Virus record (IMG/VR): IMGVR_UViG_3300038856_000027
Span: 1 to 20,683 of that record
Direction: 5' to 3' (one strand)
Source: a virus
Length of the DNA stretch: 20,683 nt
Shown: piece after piece, positions 7,941 through 15,725 of the stretch
Layout of the letters: every line of letters begins with the position of its first letter
Numbering within the stretch: position 1 is the first letter of the stretch
The notes under the pieces: model-generated
The model's database searches: none
Seen by the model: the letters and a program-made list of their open reading frames with translations, nothing else
Told to the model about the DNA's origin: nothing
Program-made: the position numbers and the translations under genes

Positions 7941-7984
7941 ACTGGGAATCGCGCGTCTCACGACGGGCTTTTCACTGGTTGCTT

Positions 7985-8926
7985 TTAGCCAGACTTGTAC
8001 CCTTGGGCTTTCCGTGCCTTGACGTATTCATCCATCGACATGTCCGAGAACGCTTTGCGCACCGGGGCGTTCGAGCGGGATGAAACGGTCTTGAGCGGCA
8101 CGGCCTGCTTGCGGGGCGGTGTGGCCGGTCCTTTAAGGGTTTCTTCGCCAATCATGGCTTTGTGCAAGATGCTGAAGACAACCGGGCTGATGTTGGATTG
8201 CAGTTGTTCCTGTGTAAGGCCCTGTTCCAACGCAAATTCAGCTACGCGCTTCTCCATCTCGTTATTGAAGCCCTTGATGTTTTTCTGTGCATACTCCCGC
8301 GTTTGGCCGATGCGCTTGGCAAGGTCTTGCTGCGCTTCCTGGCTACGCTTGGTTGCGAATTCATCCAGTTGCTGCTTTCTCTCGCCGGAGCGGCGGATCA
8401 AGTCCTCGTACTGGAAACGAGCTTTCTGGGCTGCAACCGGTTCCTGATCCGCCCATGCCGACCAGTCAATATCTTCATATTGCTTGATTGCAGCATCGAA
8501 CGCCCAGGCTTCCGCCCGCAGTTCCATTTCTTCATCGGTTGCCTTGGCTCGCTCCTGAACGGATTGCTCGAATGCTTCGAGTTCCTTCCGGCGTTCCGCG
8601 ACTTCCTGTGTTTTCTTCGTATAATCGGCGTGCATCATCACGCCGTCCTTGAGGCCTTTTGGCCCCATTATCGTCTTGCCGTCCCATTCGAATTCCTCAA
8701 GCTGGTCCTCGTCGGACTCTTGAGTATCTTCGTCAGTTTCGGGTTCGCCTTCCGGTTCCGCCTCGCCTTCATCGTTCTGAGGTTCGTCAACCTGCTCCGG
8801 TTCCTCGGACGTTGGCTGTTCGTCAGGTTCTTCGGATTGTCCGCTGTCTTCAACGGGTTCCGGTTTATCTGCAAACGGCTGTTCCGTGGCCGGGATGAAA
8901 GGGATAGGGGCTTCTTCTTCAGACAT
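7985..8926 (-). CDS. Scaffolding protein
   Basis: A 313-aa protein. The first 80 residues are extremely acidic and Glu/Pro/Asp/Gln-rich. The middle (about 95-240) is charged and helical with coiled-coil character (TKKTQEVAERRKELEAFEQS, later RRSGERKQQLDEFATKRSQE). The C-terminus is basic and Ser-rich, ending DMSMDEYVKARKAQGYKSG. Scaffolding proteins of P22-like phages are mostly helical, have a C-terminal coat-binding segment, lie directly before the coat gene, and are of this size (P22 gp8 is 303 aa). The protein would direct procapsid assembly and then leave. GAAGGAG lies 8-10 bases before the ATG. The very acidic N-terminal tail is longer than I would expect from P22 itself. Confidence 0.82.
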   Translation of the reverse strand: MSEEEAPIPFIPATEQPFADKPEPVEDSGQSEEPDEQPTSEEPEQVDEPQNDEGEAEPEGEPETDEDTQESDEDQLEEFEWDGKTIMGPKGLKDGVMMHADYTKKTQEVAERRKELEAFEQSVQERAKATDEEMELRAEAWAFDAAIKQYEDIDWSAWADQEPVAAQKARFQYEDLIRRSGERKQQLDEFATKRSQEAQQDLAKRIGQTREYAQKNIKGFNNEMEKRVAEFALEQGLTQEQLQSNISPVVFSILHKAMIGEETLKGPATPPRKQAVPLKTVSSRSNAPVRKAFSDMSMDEYVKARKAQGYKSG

Positions 8927-8975
8927 GGATGCACTCCTTCATAGGTTGGTGCTGGTAAATCTTGAACCTTGTTTC

Positions 8976-10766
8976 TTACTCAGTGAACGCGCCGATTTCC
9001 ACAACGGTCGCCCGCGCATCCCCGGCAAAGTCTGTCGGGACATCTGCTGTCGTGTCAAAACCGGCGTTGATAGCAGGTGAGCCGACACCGGGCGAATAAT
9101 CGCCGTTGGTTTCGTCGGTGAACAGCGGATCGCCTTCTACGCTGTTGGCCTCCGCGCTGGAGAAATCGACGTTGTATGCAGTCAGATCCGCATAGGGCGT
9201 GTTCGAACCATCATCGACGGCATATGTATTGAGCGTGTTCCGGTAAAACAGGTTGTTCGAAGCCGTGAAGGTTGAGACATAGGACGACGCATCCACACGG
9301 ATAAGGGCGCTTGAACCTTCCTGGTCCGGGCGATAGAAGATGTTGTTCCTGATTTCCGAACCCGTGATGCTGTCGGATATCCGCATCAACTCGCCGCCCT
9401 CATACTTGATGAAGAGGTTGTTATAAATCTTCCAGCTTTCATTGCCGGAGTCGGCTGCAAATGAAAGCGGACGCAACGAACCAGCAACACTGACAGATAC
9501 GATGTTGTTTCGGATTATCCCGGAGGCTGTTTCTCCGCTCAGCGTTTCTGAATCCTGCTTGAGCAAGGTGAAGCCGTCCTGGCCGCCGTGGATATAATTT
9601 TCCTCGGCAACGAACGTCGACAGATTCGCCCCACCCAGGTTTGTCCCTGCGGTGATACTGACGATTTGAGTGTCGAAAACCTCGTTGCCCCGGATAGTGA
9701 TGCCCGGTCCTTTCCGAACCTTGATGCCGTTCGATCCGCGAACAACCCGATTATACTCCAGTGTCGTGTTGTCCGCATCGGAAAGATAGATATTCCAGTC
9801 GAAAACTGAGCCGGATTTACCGTTGTCCTCAAACTCACAGAACCGGATATTTCCATCCTGTGATTCAAAGAACAGTCCTTGCGTGTGGCCGGTTTCCGGG
9901 GGAATTCCGTAGTTTCTCTTGATGGTGCAGCACTCAAACGTGTGGTTGGTCTCGTCTATGTTCAGCCCTGTAGGGTTTTCCAGAAAATCCACCCTGAAAC
10001 AAGAAATATTAGACGGTTTGTAGGTGCGTGTGCTTTCCGATATTTGCAGCGCAGTGGACCTACTCTCAGGCGCTCCAGTTGAACGCATGACAATATCTTG
10101 CACATGAACATATGCACTTTCATCGTTTTCCACGTTCGCGCCCCTGAACCAGAGGGCGGCAGAAAAACTAGCAATCGGGTTCAGTTCGGGCTTTGCGCCC
10201 GTCCCTGTTGCGCCGAAAATAATCGGGTTGGAACTTGTGCCCCGCGTTTCGTCCAGCGTAATGCCGCCGGTCATGTCCCACTGGTGTCCGCGCGTGAGCA
10301 GGATTGCATCGCCCGCCGAAGCACCATCCAAGGCCGCCGTAATCGTTGCTATGCTGTCCGCCGACGTGAAGACGGTAATAGTGCCGTCCTGGATCGTCCC
10401 CGTCGCCGTGGCGTCCTCGATTGTCGTATTGGACGCATTTGACAGGGTGCATGTCATTGTCCGGTTGCCCTGCGCGCTGGCGCGGGTGATGGTGTGCACC
10501 GTAATCGTTTTATACAGTTCCCGGTCTGCGAAAGTCAGCGTCCCGGTCAGTGCATCTGCCGAATTGTCGTAATCGGTATCGACCGCAGCCGTGCCGTCCG
10601 TGATGGCATAGTCAACCGAACACGTCCCGTAGGCATGTTTACGGCAGACGTTGAAGACCAGATCGCCTCCCTCGGTCATGATGCTGTCGTAGACGACAAT
10701 GCGTGACAGGAACCCGGATAGAGCGCCGGGAAGAACAGAATCGACGCCCAGAAAGAGGAACGCCAT
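8976..10766 (-). CDS. Tailspike-like protein: Calx-beta domain plus right-handed beta-helix
   Basis: A 596-aa protein. The chosen ATG overlaps the preceding stop (TGATG); an in-frame ATG five codons upstream is possible. Residues about 20-128 have a Calx-beta pattern (IVVYDSIMTEGGDLVFNV ... TAAVDTDYDNSADALTGTLT ... ASNTTIEDATATGTI). From about residue 135 to the end the sequence has pectate-lyase-type beta-helix coils: repeated short N/G turns such as NTTLEYNRVVRGSNGIKV, GITIRGNEVFDTQIVSITAG, IIRNNIVSVS and GSEIRNNIFYRP. It closes with DPLFTDETNGDYSPGVGSPA, a frequent ending in these helices. Such proteins bind or cleave surface polysaccharide. It lies between portal and scaffold, far from the tail genes. 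No catalytic residues can be assigned, so enzyme activity is unproven. Confidence 0.7.
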   Translation of the reverse strand: MAFLFLGVDSVLPGALSGFLSRIVVYDSIMTEGGDLVFNVCRKHAYGTCSVDYAITDGTAAVDTDYDNSADALTGTLTFADRELYKTITVHTITRASAQGNRTMTCTLSNASNTTIEDATATGTIQDGTITVFTSADSIATITAALDGASAGDAILLTRGHQWDMTGGITLDETRGTSSNPIIFGATGTGAKPELNPIASFSAALWFRGANVENDESAYVHVQDIVMRSTGAPESRSTALQISESTRTYKPSNISCFRVDFLENPTGLNIDETNHTFECCTIKRNYGIPPETGHTQGLFFESQDGNIRFCEFEDNGKSGSVFDWNIYLSDADNTTLEYNRVVRGSNGIKVRKGPGITIRGNEVFDTQIVSITAGTNLGGANLSTFVAEENYIHGGQDGFTLLKQDSETLSGETASGIIRNNIVSVSVAGSLRPLSFAADSGNESWKIYNNLFIKYEGGELMRISDSITGSEIRNNIFYRPDQEGSSALIRVDASSYVSTFTASNNLFYRNTLNTYAVDDGSNTPYADLTAYNVDFSSAEANSVEGDPLFTDETNGDYSPGVGSPAINAGFDTTADVPTDFAGDARATVVEIGAFTE

Positions 10767-11473
10767 CAGGCAGCAGCCCATGTAACCAAGGTCAGGGCTC
10801 TATCGGCGGATGTTGTCCATGACATCGAAGTGCTATATGTCGGGTCACTGGAAGCTGGACTAAGGGCGTGGAACGCCATCCCTCTTTTATTGTTGCCCTC
10901 TTGTTGAGTAAATGTATCGTCAGCGGAGATAGCTTCGCTAGAAGTCACGTTGCCGGGCGCTGACGACGCCGCAAAGATTGGCACACCGGCTGTAGCACTG
11001 AAATCTGCTGGTGTAATCGATGTCCCGGAAGATACTTCGGCATTTGTGATAATCGGCGACCCAGAGATGCGATTGTCATCTACAGTAAACACGAAGCAGT
11101 GCGTGTCTGAAGCTGGTCCGGCACTGAAGTTCAGCACTACAGTACCTGTATCTCCTGCCGAAACGACTGCTGAGACGGCGTAGACGCAGGAATCTTGGGC
11201 CGAAAAAACATCCGTGGCCTGGTGAACTGTAACGGACTCCCCGCCAATCGACCCACCATTGAGCGTTTCACCAAGACCAAACCTGTTTGTGATAAGCAGG
11301 AAAACACGTCTTGAGGAATATGCGGTGCCTATATCAATGGCGGCATCGGAACTATCGCCGCCAGTGAACGATGGTTGAAAGAATGTTTCATAAGTGCTGG
11401 CTTGAAGATCCGCCGCAACAGCCGGTTCCTTATAGAGCAGTGCCGTTTTTCGGACACCCATCAAGCTAGGCAT
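10766..11473 (-). CDS. Hypothetical virion protein (beta-rich)
   Basis: A 235-aa protein beginning MPSLMGVRKTALLYKEPAVA, with a long Ser/Thr/Gly/Val-rich part of alternating hydrophobicity (RRVFLLITNRFGLGETLNGG, DTGTVVLNFSAGPASDTHCF) and a C-terminus ending TSADRALTLVTWAAA. The pattern is that of a jelly-roll or similar beta-sandwich in virion surface proteins. GGGAGG lies six bases before the ATG. The stop overlaps the start of the tailspike-like gene (TGATG), which suggests the two are made together and may interact, for example as an anchor for the spike. That partnership is an inference from coupling only. No family recognised. Confidence 0.6.
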   Translation of the reverse strand: MPSLMGVRKTALLYKEPAVAADLQASTYETFFQPSFTGGDSSDAAIDIGTAYSSRRVFLLITNRFGLGETLNGGSIGGESVTVHQATDVFSAQDSCVYAVSAVVSAGDTGTVVLNFSAGPASDTHCFVFTVDDNRISGSPIITNAEVSSGTSITPADFSATAGVPIFAASSAPGNVTSSEAISADDTFTQQEGNNKRGMAFHALSPASSDPTYSTSMSWTTSADRALTLVTWAAA

Positions 11474-11485
11474 AACGGGCCTCCC

Positions 11486-12415
11486 TTAGTCGCGGATCAT
11501 TTTGAAGCGGAGTTGCACCGCTGTGGTTGCCTCCAGCGTGTTGCCCGTCCTGTCCACCACGACCGCCCAGAGCGATGTGGCATCACAGATATACGGGATG
11601 TTCAGGTTCTTGGCCTGTAAGATACTGACGTTGCCGCAGTCGAAGAATTCATCGAGCGTAATGACGGCCTCAACCTCGAAGGCGTCGGCATCCGACACCG
11701 CCAGCGCGATATTGTCCGTATAGGTGCCGGCAGGATTGGACTTGAAGATGATGATATCATAGTCCGATGCTGCAACGCCGTTCGCAGAATCATCCTCAAC
11801 CGCCATGACAATCTGCGTAATAATCCCGCCGCCGCCGGATATGCGGGCTGCCGTGGTGATTTCAATCTCGCCGCCAACGCAGTCATCAGCCGTATAGGCA
11901 CCAGCCGAGACAGTCGGCGCGTTCTCAAAGGCAAATATCTGCCCACCATCGACGCGCAAATCACCGGTTGCCGCATTGATGGAAAAGAACGCCGCATCCG
12001 TATCGGTCAGCGCAGCCTTGGACGTCAGCGCGTGGCCGACAATCGGGACTGACGAGGTTCCAGATGCCAAGGTGGCATCTTCAGCAATGCCGATAGGGTC
12101 TTGAACCGTACCGGACGAGTTCGCGACCTGGGTGATGGCATGACCTTGAGCGGATAGCGCAAGCTCTCCCCTGTCACCGTTGTCCAGTGTCCGGGCCGAA
12201 CTGTCATAGCGCCCGCCGATTGCAACGGGATTGCCACCCGCCGCCGCGTCTTCCGCATCTGCGCCCTGAACCGGCATCGGTGTCGCTTCATTGACGTCGT
12301 TGGCCGTACCGTCAGCGCCCCATGTTACCTTGACGCGCTGATAGAACACGCTTGATATGTCGTCGGCGGCAACTGTCGTGCCTGACCCGGCTGTGATTGC
12401 TACATTGTCAACCAT
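11486..12415 (-). CDS. Hypothetical phage structural protein
   Basis: A 309-aa protein from the second of two adjacent ATGs, six bases after AGGAG (the first, three bases away, is less well spaced). It begins MVDNVAITAGSGTTVAADDI, then SVFYQRVKVTWGADGTANDV. This N-terminal block recurs in many phage structural proteins encoded near portal or capsid genes. The rest is Asp/Ala/Gly/Thr-rich and apparently all beta: PVAIGGRYDSSARTLDNGDR at about 64-83, DDCVGGEIEITTAARISGGG further on, and a C-terminal VQLRFKMIRD. No enzymatic motif is visible. It is likely a virion surface or decoration protein. It is part of the unusual cluster between portal and scaffold. Confidence 0.65.
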   Translation of the reverse strand: MVDNVAITAGSGTTVAADDISSVFYQRVKVTWGADGTANDVNEATPMPVQGADAEDAAAGGNPVAIGGRYDSSARTLDNGDRGELALSAQGHAITQVANSSGTVQDPIGIAEDATLASGTSSVPIVGHALTSKAALTDTDAAFFSINAATGDLRVDGGQIFAFENAPTVSAGAYTADDCVGGEIEITTAARISGGGGIITQIVMAVEDDSANGVAASDYDIIIFKSNPAGTYTDNIALAVSDADAFEVEAVITLDEFFDCGNVSILQAKNLNIPYICDATSLWAVVVDRTGNTLEATTAVQLRFKMIRD

Positions 12416-12424
12416 CATATACTC

Positions 12425-12562
12425 CTATGAGGCTTTTGTAAGAAGAAGCAGAAGCCCGATTGGCGAACCCTGACCGCCGGGGCCTTGAACAGGGCCACTG
12501 GCACCTGCATTGCTGCCGGAACTGAGGATGACGCGCCTTGAGCCGCAATATGGGCCGGGCAT
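12425..12562 (-). CDS. Short 45-aa Gly/Ser-rich protein
   Basis: A 45-aa frame whose ATG overlaps the previous stop by one base (TGATG). It begins MPGPYCGSRRVILSSGSNAG, continues with a Gly/Pro/Gln-rich stretch and ends in a Leu run (GLLLLLTKAS). The next gene's AGGAG overlaps the end of this frame. It fills the only non-coding-looking gap in this stretch, and its boundaries fit the coupling style of its neighbours, which supports it being translated. The length is below what most gene finders accept. It has no recognisable domain. It could also simply be a ribosome-travelled spacer that couples its two neighbours. Confidence 0.5.
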   Translation of the reverse strand: MPGPYCGSRRVILSSGSNAGASGPVQGPGGQGSPIGLLLLLTKAS

Positions 12563-13026
12563 CAGTACATCACCCCAATCTGGATGCTCAGGCCATCTGC
12601 CGAGTAGGTGGGAGTGCCGGAACGACAGACCGCTCCGACATAGATTGAATCGTCGCCCATCGCCGCCTTGACCATAAGGCCGATGTTCGCCTTGGTGAGC
12701 GTCTGCCCGTTCGTGGCATCCGAGTAATCGGCGTTCTCCAGGAGCACCGTGCCAACGACCGTGCCCAGAACGGCATCTGTCGGGGCATAGGTTGAGTTCT
12801 CAGCACCAATCGAACCGGTTGCGTTCATGAACACCAGTTCAACGTCCGTGCCTTGATCGTCGTCGTCCGTCAGGACAACCGAGTGGATATATGCAATCCC
12901 GCCCTTGTTTCGGAAGAAGCTGGGGATTTCCTGCGGGGCCGCAATGACGTCATTGTCCGCCATCGCTGACGTGTCCGCCGAAAAGGTAAGTGTCCTGACG
13001 TCTCCGTCGCCTACTGCGTTTGCCAT
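12562..13026 (-). CDS. Hypothetical virion protein, 154 aa
   Basis: A 154-aa protein beginning MANAVGDGDVRTLTFSADTS. It has a beta-strand pattern and acidic turns (AYIHSVVLTDDDDQGTDVEL, PTDAVLGTVVGTVLLENADY) and ends in LSIQIGVMY. The composition (many Asp, Ala, Thr, Val; one Cys; no signal peptide) matches small capsid-surface proteins. The ATG lies 16 bases inside the portal gene and is preceded by a GAGAGA-rich stretch in the portal 3' end. Directly after its stop comes the 45-aa frame in TGATG overlap. No family recognised; structural role inferred from location and composition. Confidence 0.65.
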   Translation of the reverse strand: MANAVGDGDVRTLTFSADTSAMADNDVIAAPQEIPSFFRNKGGIAYIHSVVLTDDDDQGTDVELVFMNATGSIGAENSTYAPTDAVLGTVVGTVLLENADYSDATNGQTLTKANIGLMVKAAMGDDSIYVGAVCRSGTPTYSADGLSIQIGVMY

Positions 13027-15110
13027 GTTTCTCTCTCTTGTGTCTGTGCCTGTATGCGGGCCTTATCTGCTGCAATTCGTTCCTGTGATGCAATTTTAAG
13101 GCGCTCGATTTCTTCATGAGATTGGATTTTCATCATCTCCAGTTGCTTATCGGATTCGATCTTGGCCGCTGCCTGCTCCCTGTCCATCTGCATCTTGGCC
13201 GCCGCTTCCTGCTGGTCGGCCTGCACCTCCGCCATCTTCTCCGATTTATCCATTTTCAGTTGCTGGTTTTCCTGCTGAAGCTTGGCAATCATCTCCTTGC
13301 CCTGCTCCATCATCTTCTGGATTTCAGGAGATGGCTGCCCGGAACTCATCTGTTCCAGTTCCTCCGCGATATCATCGGCACCCGGCCAATCGAGGTTCCT
13401 TGCCAGATGCTTGCCCAGAACAGGGACAGCCGCCGGCAATGCGCGGATCATCTCCGTCATCTGCATGGCTGCTTCCTCGCGCCGTGTCGTGAAGGATGGT
13501 CCGGTCGTTACCGTCAGGTCGTACTTGCCCGATGTCAGGTCATGCATCGCCATGACAGCCTGCCCCATCTCGTCAACAACCGGCTGGCCCTTCTTGTCCA
13601 GTTCCGGGGCCTGCTGGTTGACGGTCTGCGCTGTCTGTGTGCCGTCCTCGCCGATGACCCGGACAATGCGGGGCGTGTCATAGACTTTCGGGATCAGGTC
13701 AATGAGGATGCGACCAGTCTGTCTAATCGCACGGGACATATTATCGATGAAGTGGAAGCTTGAAACATCGCCCTCACGCTGACGGGCCATGATAGCCCTG
13801 CCTGATGTCTCATTGGAACGTGCGCCCAACGATGCATCGTACATGCCCAAGATGGCCTTGATATCATCCGAGGCGTTCATGGCCTCCTGGAGCGCGCCGG
13901 CTGCGGCCCCGCTGTCCAAGGGCTGCCGCTGCGGTGTGCCGGCAGGGCCGTCCACCTTCACGTCATACTCAAGATAGGGATGGTTCTCCGTCGCCGCCGT
14001 GTTCCAACGGTCCTGGTCGCTGTCAAAAGCGCCCTTGGGGCCGATATAAGGGACCCGCGGGGCAAGGGCCACCAACTCGGTTGAAGCCGTGCGCCAGTAA
14101 TTGAACATGCGCTGCGCGTCGACGGCGTTGTGCACAAGGCTGCGGAAATACCGCTTGCCCTCGATATCGTACTCTTCACCATACACCGGGACGATGGGTA
14201 TCCAGTGGCCGGGCCACTCGTTTTCCTCCAGGACTTCCCGTCCCGTCATGATGCGCTGTGTGACCTTGCAGGTCTGCGTGATACGCTCGCCGTGGATCTG
14301 CAATTGCCCGGCGCGGATAAGAGCCTGTAGCTGCTGCGATTCCTCAATCTCGTCTTTGCCGAACACCTTGCCGTCCGACATCTGGACAATCTCGCGGTCC
14401 ACCTTCTCCCGTGTCCACCACTCGGCAATCAGGACGCCTTCATCCGTCAGCCAACTGGAATCGTCGCTCTGAAGCTGTGCCCAGCCTTCATCTTCCCAAT
14501 CGACCTTGTCGGCCTTGGGATACTCACGCTCGAATTCAGTCTTGCTGAGCCTGTCCGTGACAAAGGCAACATCCCAATCATCCGACGTGGCCGAGCGGCT
14601 GTTCGGGTCTTCATAGACACTGAACGGGTTGGACACGCGGTCAATCTTGATGTCCATATCGAAGGCGTCATCATAGGAATAGTCAAGCCCGATGCGCACA
14701 TAGCCGAAGCCACCGGACACGGCACACTCAACAGCCGTATCATAGGCGATATCGGCGTTGGACATGTACTCGATGTTGCGTATCAGGCCGGAGATGATTT
14801 CAGCCGTCTTGAGATCCGCCCCGCTGTCTGCCGGATGCACCTTGATTGAGGGCTTGTTCTGGCGCTGGTCGTTGACAACCTGCCGGATGAAGGATGGTAG
14901 CTTGTTGATGGTGAGGCACGGCTTGCCGGCAATCTCACGCTTCTTGCGGATGTCCTCCGGCCACTGGATACCCTCACGGGCGAACTTGATGTCCTCCAGG
15001 GCGGTACGGCGATTGTCGGTCGATGCGTCAAGGCACTGCTGGAACTGGTCGCGGGCAGTCGCAATCATGTCGTCGCTGTCTTTGACCTTGCGCTTTGGTT
15101 GCTTAGGCAT
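13011..15110 (-). CDS. Portal protein, P22 type
   Basis: A 699-aa protein from the ATG giving MPKQPKRKVKDSDDMIATAR; the open frame extends 12 codons further up but begins with TTG there. The block KFAREGIQWPEDIRKKREIA, then PCLTINKLPSFIRQVVNDQR and GGFGYVRIGLDYSYDDAFDM, is the N-terminal signature of P22 gp1-type portals. Length fits (P22 portal is 725 aa). The last 100 residues form a long charged, Gln/Glu/Lys-rich helix with coiled-coil heptads, matching the portal barrel. The protein forms the 12-fold ring at one capsid vertex through which DNA enters and leaves. Its start overlaps the Tat-signal gene by eight bases. An alternative start three codons upstream is also possible. Confidence 0.9.
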   Translation of the reverse strand: MPKQPKRKVKDSDDMIATARDQFQQCLDASTDNRRTALEDIKFAREGIQWPEDIRKKREIAGKPCLTINKLPSFIRQVVNDQRQNKPSIKVHPADSGADLKTAEIISGLIRNIEYMSNADIAYDTAVECAVSGGFGYVRIGLDYSYDDAFDMDIKIDRVSNPFSVYEDPNSRSATSDDWDVAFVTDRLSKTEFEREYPKADKVDWEDEGWAQLQSDDSSWLTDEGVLIAEWWTREKVDREIVQMSDGKVFGKDEIEESQQLQALIRAGQLQIHGERITQTCKVTQRIMTGREVLEENEWPGHWIPIVPVYGEEYDIEGKRYFRSLVHNAVDAQRMFNYWRTASTELVALAPRVPYIGPKGAFDSDQDRWNTAATENHPYLEYDVKVDGPAGTPQRQPLDSGAAAGALQEAMNASDDIKAILGMYDASLGARSNETSGRAIMARQREGDVSSFHFIDNMSRAIRQTGRILIDLIPKVYDTPRIVRVIGEDGTQTAQTVNQQAPELDKKGQPVVDEMGQAVMAMHDLTSGKYDLTVTTGPSFTTRREEAAMQMTEMIRALPAAVPVLGKHLARNLDWPGADDIAEELEQMSSGQPSPEIQKMMEQGKEMIAKLQQENQQLKMDKSEKMAEVQADQQEAAAKMQMDREQAAAKIESDKQLEMMKIQSHEEIERLKIASQERIAADKARIQAQTQERETWQTQ

Positions 15111-15306
15111 TGGTCTCATCCGGTTCCAGCCCCTGAGAACGGACAAAAGGCGGCAGTTTGTTGAAGGCTATCGCGGGATGACGCCGTGTCATCACATGTT
15201 CAGGCCACTGCTCAGGGTGAGGCGCGGCAGCAACATGCAGAGCGCGGCCAGCCACAAGCGCAGCAGCACTCGGAACGATTCCTTGAATAAATGTCCGTCT
15301 GTTCAT
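15103..15306 (-). CDS. Small protein with twin-arginine (Tat) signal peptide
   Basis: A 67-aa protein beginning MNRRTFIQGIVPSAAALVAG, followed by RALHVAAAPHPEQW. The twin arginine directly before T-F-I, a moderately hydrophobic Ala/Val-rich core and an A-x-A site (AAA, about residues 26-28) make a convincing Tat-type signal peptide. Cleavage would leave about 40 residues rich in Pro, His and Arg with no recognised domain. The stop overlaps the portal start by eight bases and the start follows the previous stop by two bases, so it is part of the operon. A Tat signal on a protein this small among packaging genes is unusual. The mature part may be a short periplasmic peptide, or the motif may be coincidental. 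Confidence 0.6.
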   Translation of the reverse strand: MNRRTFIQGIVPSAAALVAGRALHVAAAPHPEQWPEHVMTRRHPAIAFNKLPPFVRSQGLEPDETNA

Positions 15307-15308
15307 GG

Positions 15309-15512
15309 CTATAAACTTTCGTCCGACATGATGTCAGGGAGGATTTCGGCTTCCTGCACGATGCGCGCCGTCTTGAGGTGCGTCAGCAGCTTGTTCATTT
15401 CGTCGTTGACAAGGGAGATTTCATATTCGTCGGCCTCAACAGCCCAATTGGCGAAGTCCGTGAGGTAACGAGACATCTCCCTGAGCAGAACGTCACGGTT
15501 CAGGCCGCTCAT
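15309..15512 (-). CDS. Hypothetical 67-aa protein
   Basis: A 67-aa acidic, helical protein beginning MSGLNRDVLLREMSRYLTDF and ending ILPDIMSDESL. It has no cysteine, signal peptide or membrane segment. Two amphipathic helices are suggested (about residues 6-25 and 35-55), so it may be a small oligomeric adaptor. Its ATG overlaps the stop of the 49-aa gene before it (ATGA), and the Tat-signal gene starts two bases after its stop. Coupled position and clean reading frame make it a likely real gene. Function unknown. Confidence 0.65.
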   Translation of the reverse strand: MSGLNRDVLLREMSRYLTDFANWAVEADEYEISLVNDEMNKLLTHLKTARIVQEAEILPDIMSDESL

Positions 15513-15658
15513 TTCAAAACGTCCCTGATGCGGGCAATCAGCCTGTCACGATGCATGACCGGCAAGTGCATGGTTTCCACGATATCCTCCAGGATAGACA
15601 GAATTGCTTCTACCTTGGCTGCGGAGTAAACGCGGGGTTTGGCCTTGGTTTTTTCCAT
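15509..15658 (-). CDS. Hypothetical 49-aa protein
   Basis: A 49-aa frame beginning MEKTKAKPRVYSAAKVEAIL, continuing with an amphipathic helix (LSILEDIVETM) and a basic end (HRDRLIARIRDVLK). It is the first minus-strand gene after the plus-strand cassette and overlaps the next gene as ATGA. There is no obvious Shine-Dalgarno before its ATG and no other in-frame start nearby, so the start is less sure than the frame. With a divergent gene 93 bases away, its transcription would need either read-through from the terminase side or a promoter in that gap; I see only a weak candidate there. Confidence 0.55.
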   Translation of the reverse strand: MEKTKAKPRVYSAAKVEAILSILEDIVETMHLPVMHRDRLIARIRDVLK

Positions 15659-15696
15659 CTAAATACCGTTTTCTGTAAAAAAGTGCATATCGGCCC

Positions 15697-15725
15697 TTGC
15701 AATGTGTGTTACTAAGGCATATGTT
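15697..15725 (+). promoter_or_regulatory. Promoter of the plus-strand cassette
   Basis: TTGCAA at 15697-15702 and TATGTT at 15720-15725 are separated by 17 bases and lie about 27 bases before the first plus-strand start codon, which has GGGAG upstream. Four of six positions match the consensus in each box. It is the best sigma70-type site in the 93-base divergent gap. A dyad sequence covers its -10 box. Confidence 0.6.

Noticed and set aside
6617-8083. Plus-strand frame of 488 codons opposite the coat gene
   Set aside because: It is the antisense of a confidently identified P22-type coat gene in GC-rich sequence. Its protein is rich in Arg and His with no domain and it has no ribosome binding site.
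8162-8944. Plus-strand frame of 260 codons with many Phe/Leu residues
   Set aside because: It is the complement of Glu/Lys-rich scaffold codons, which gives apparent membrane segments by chance.
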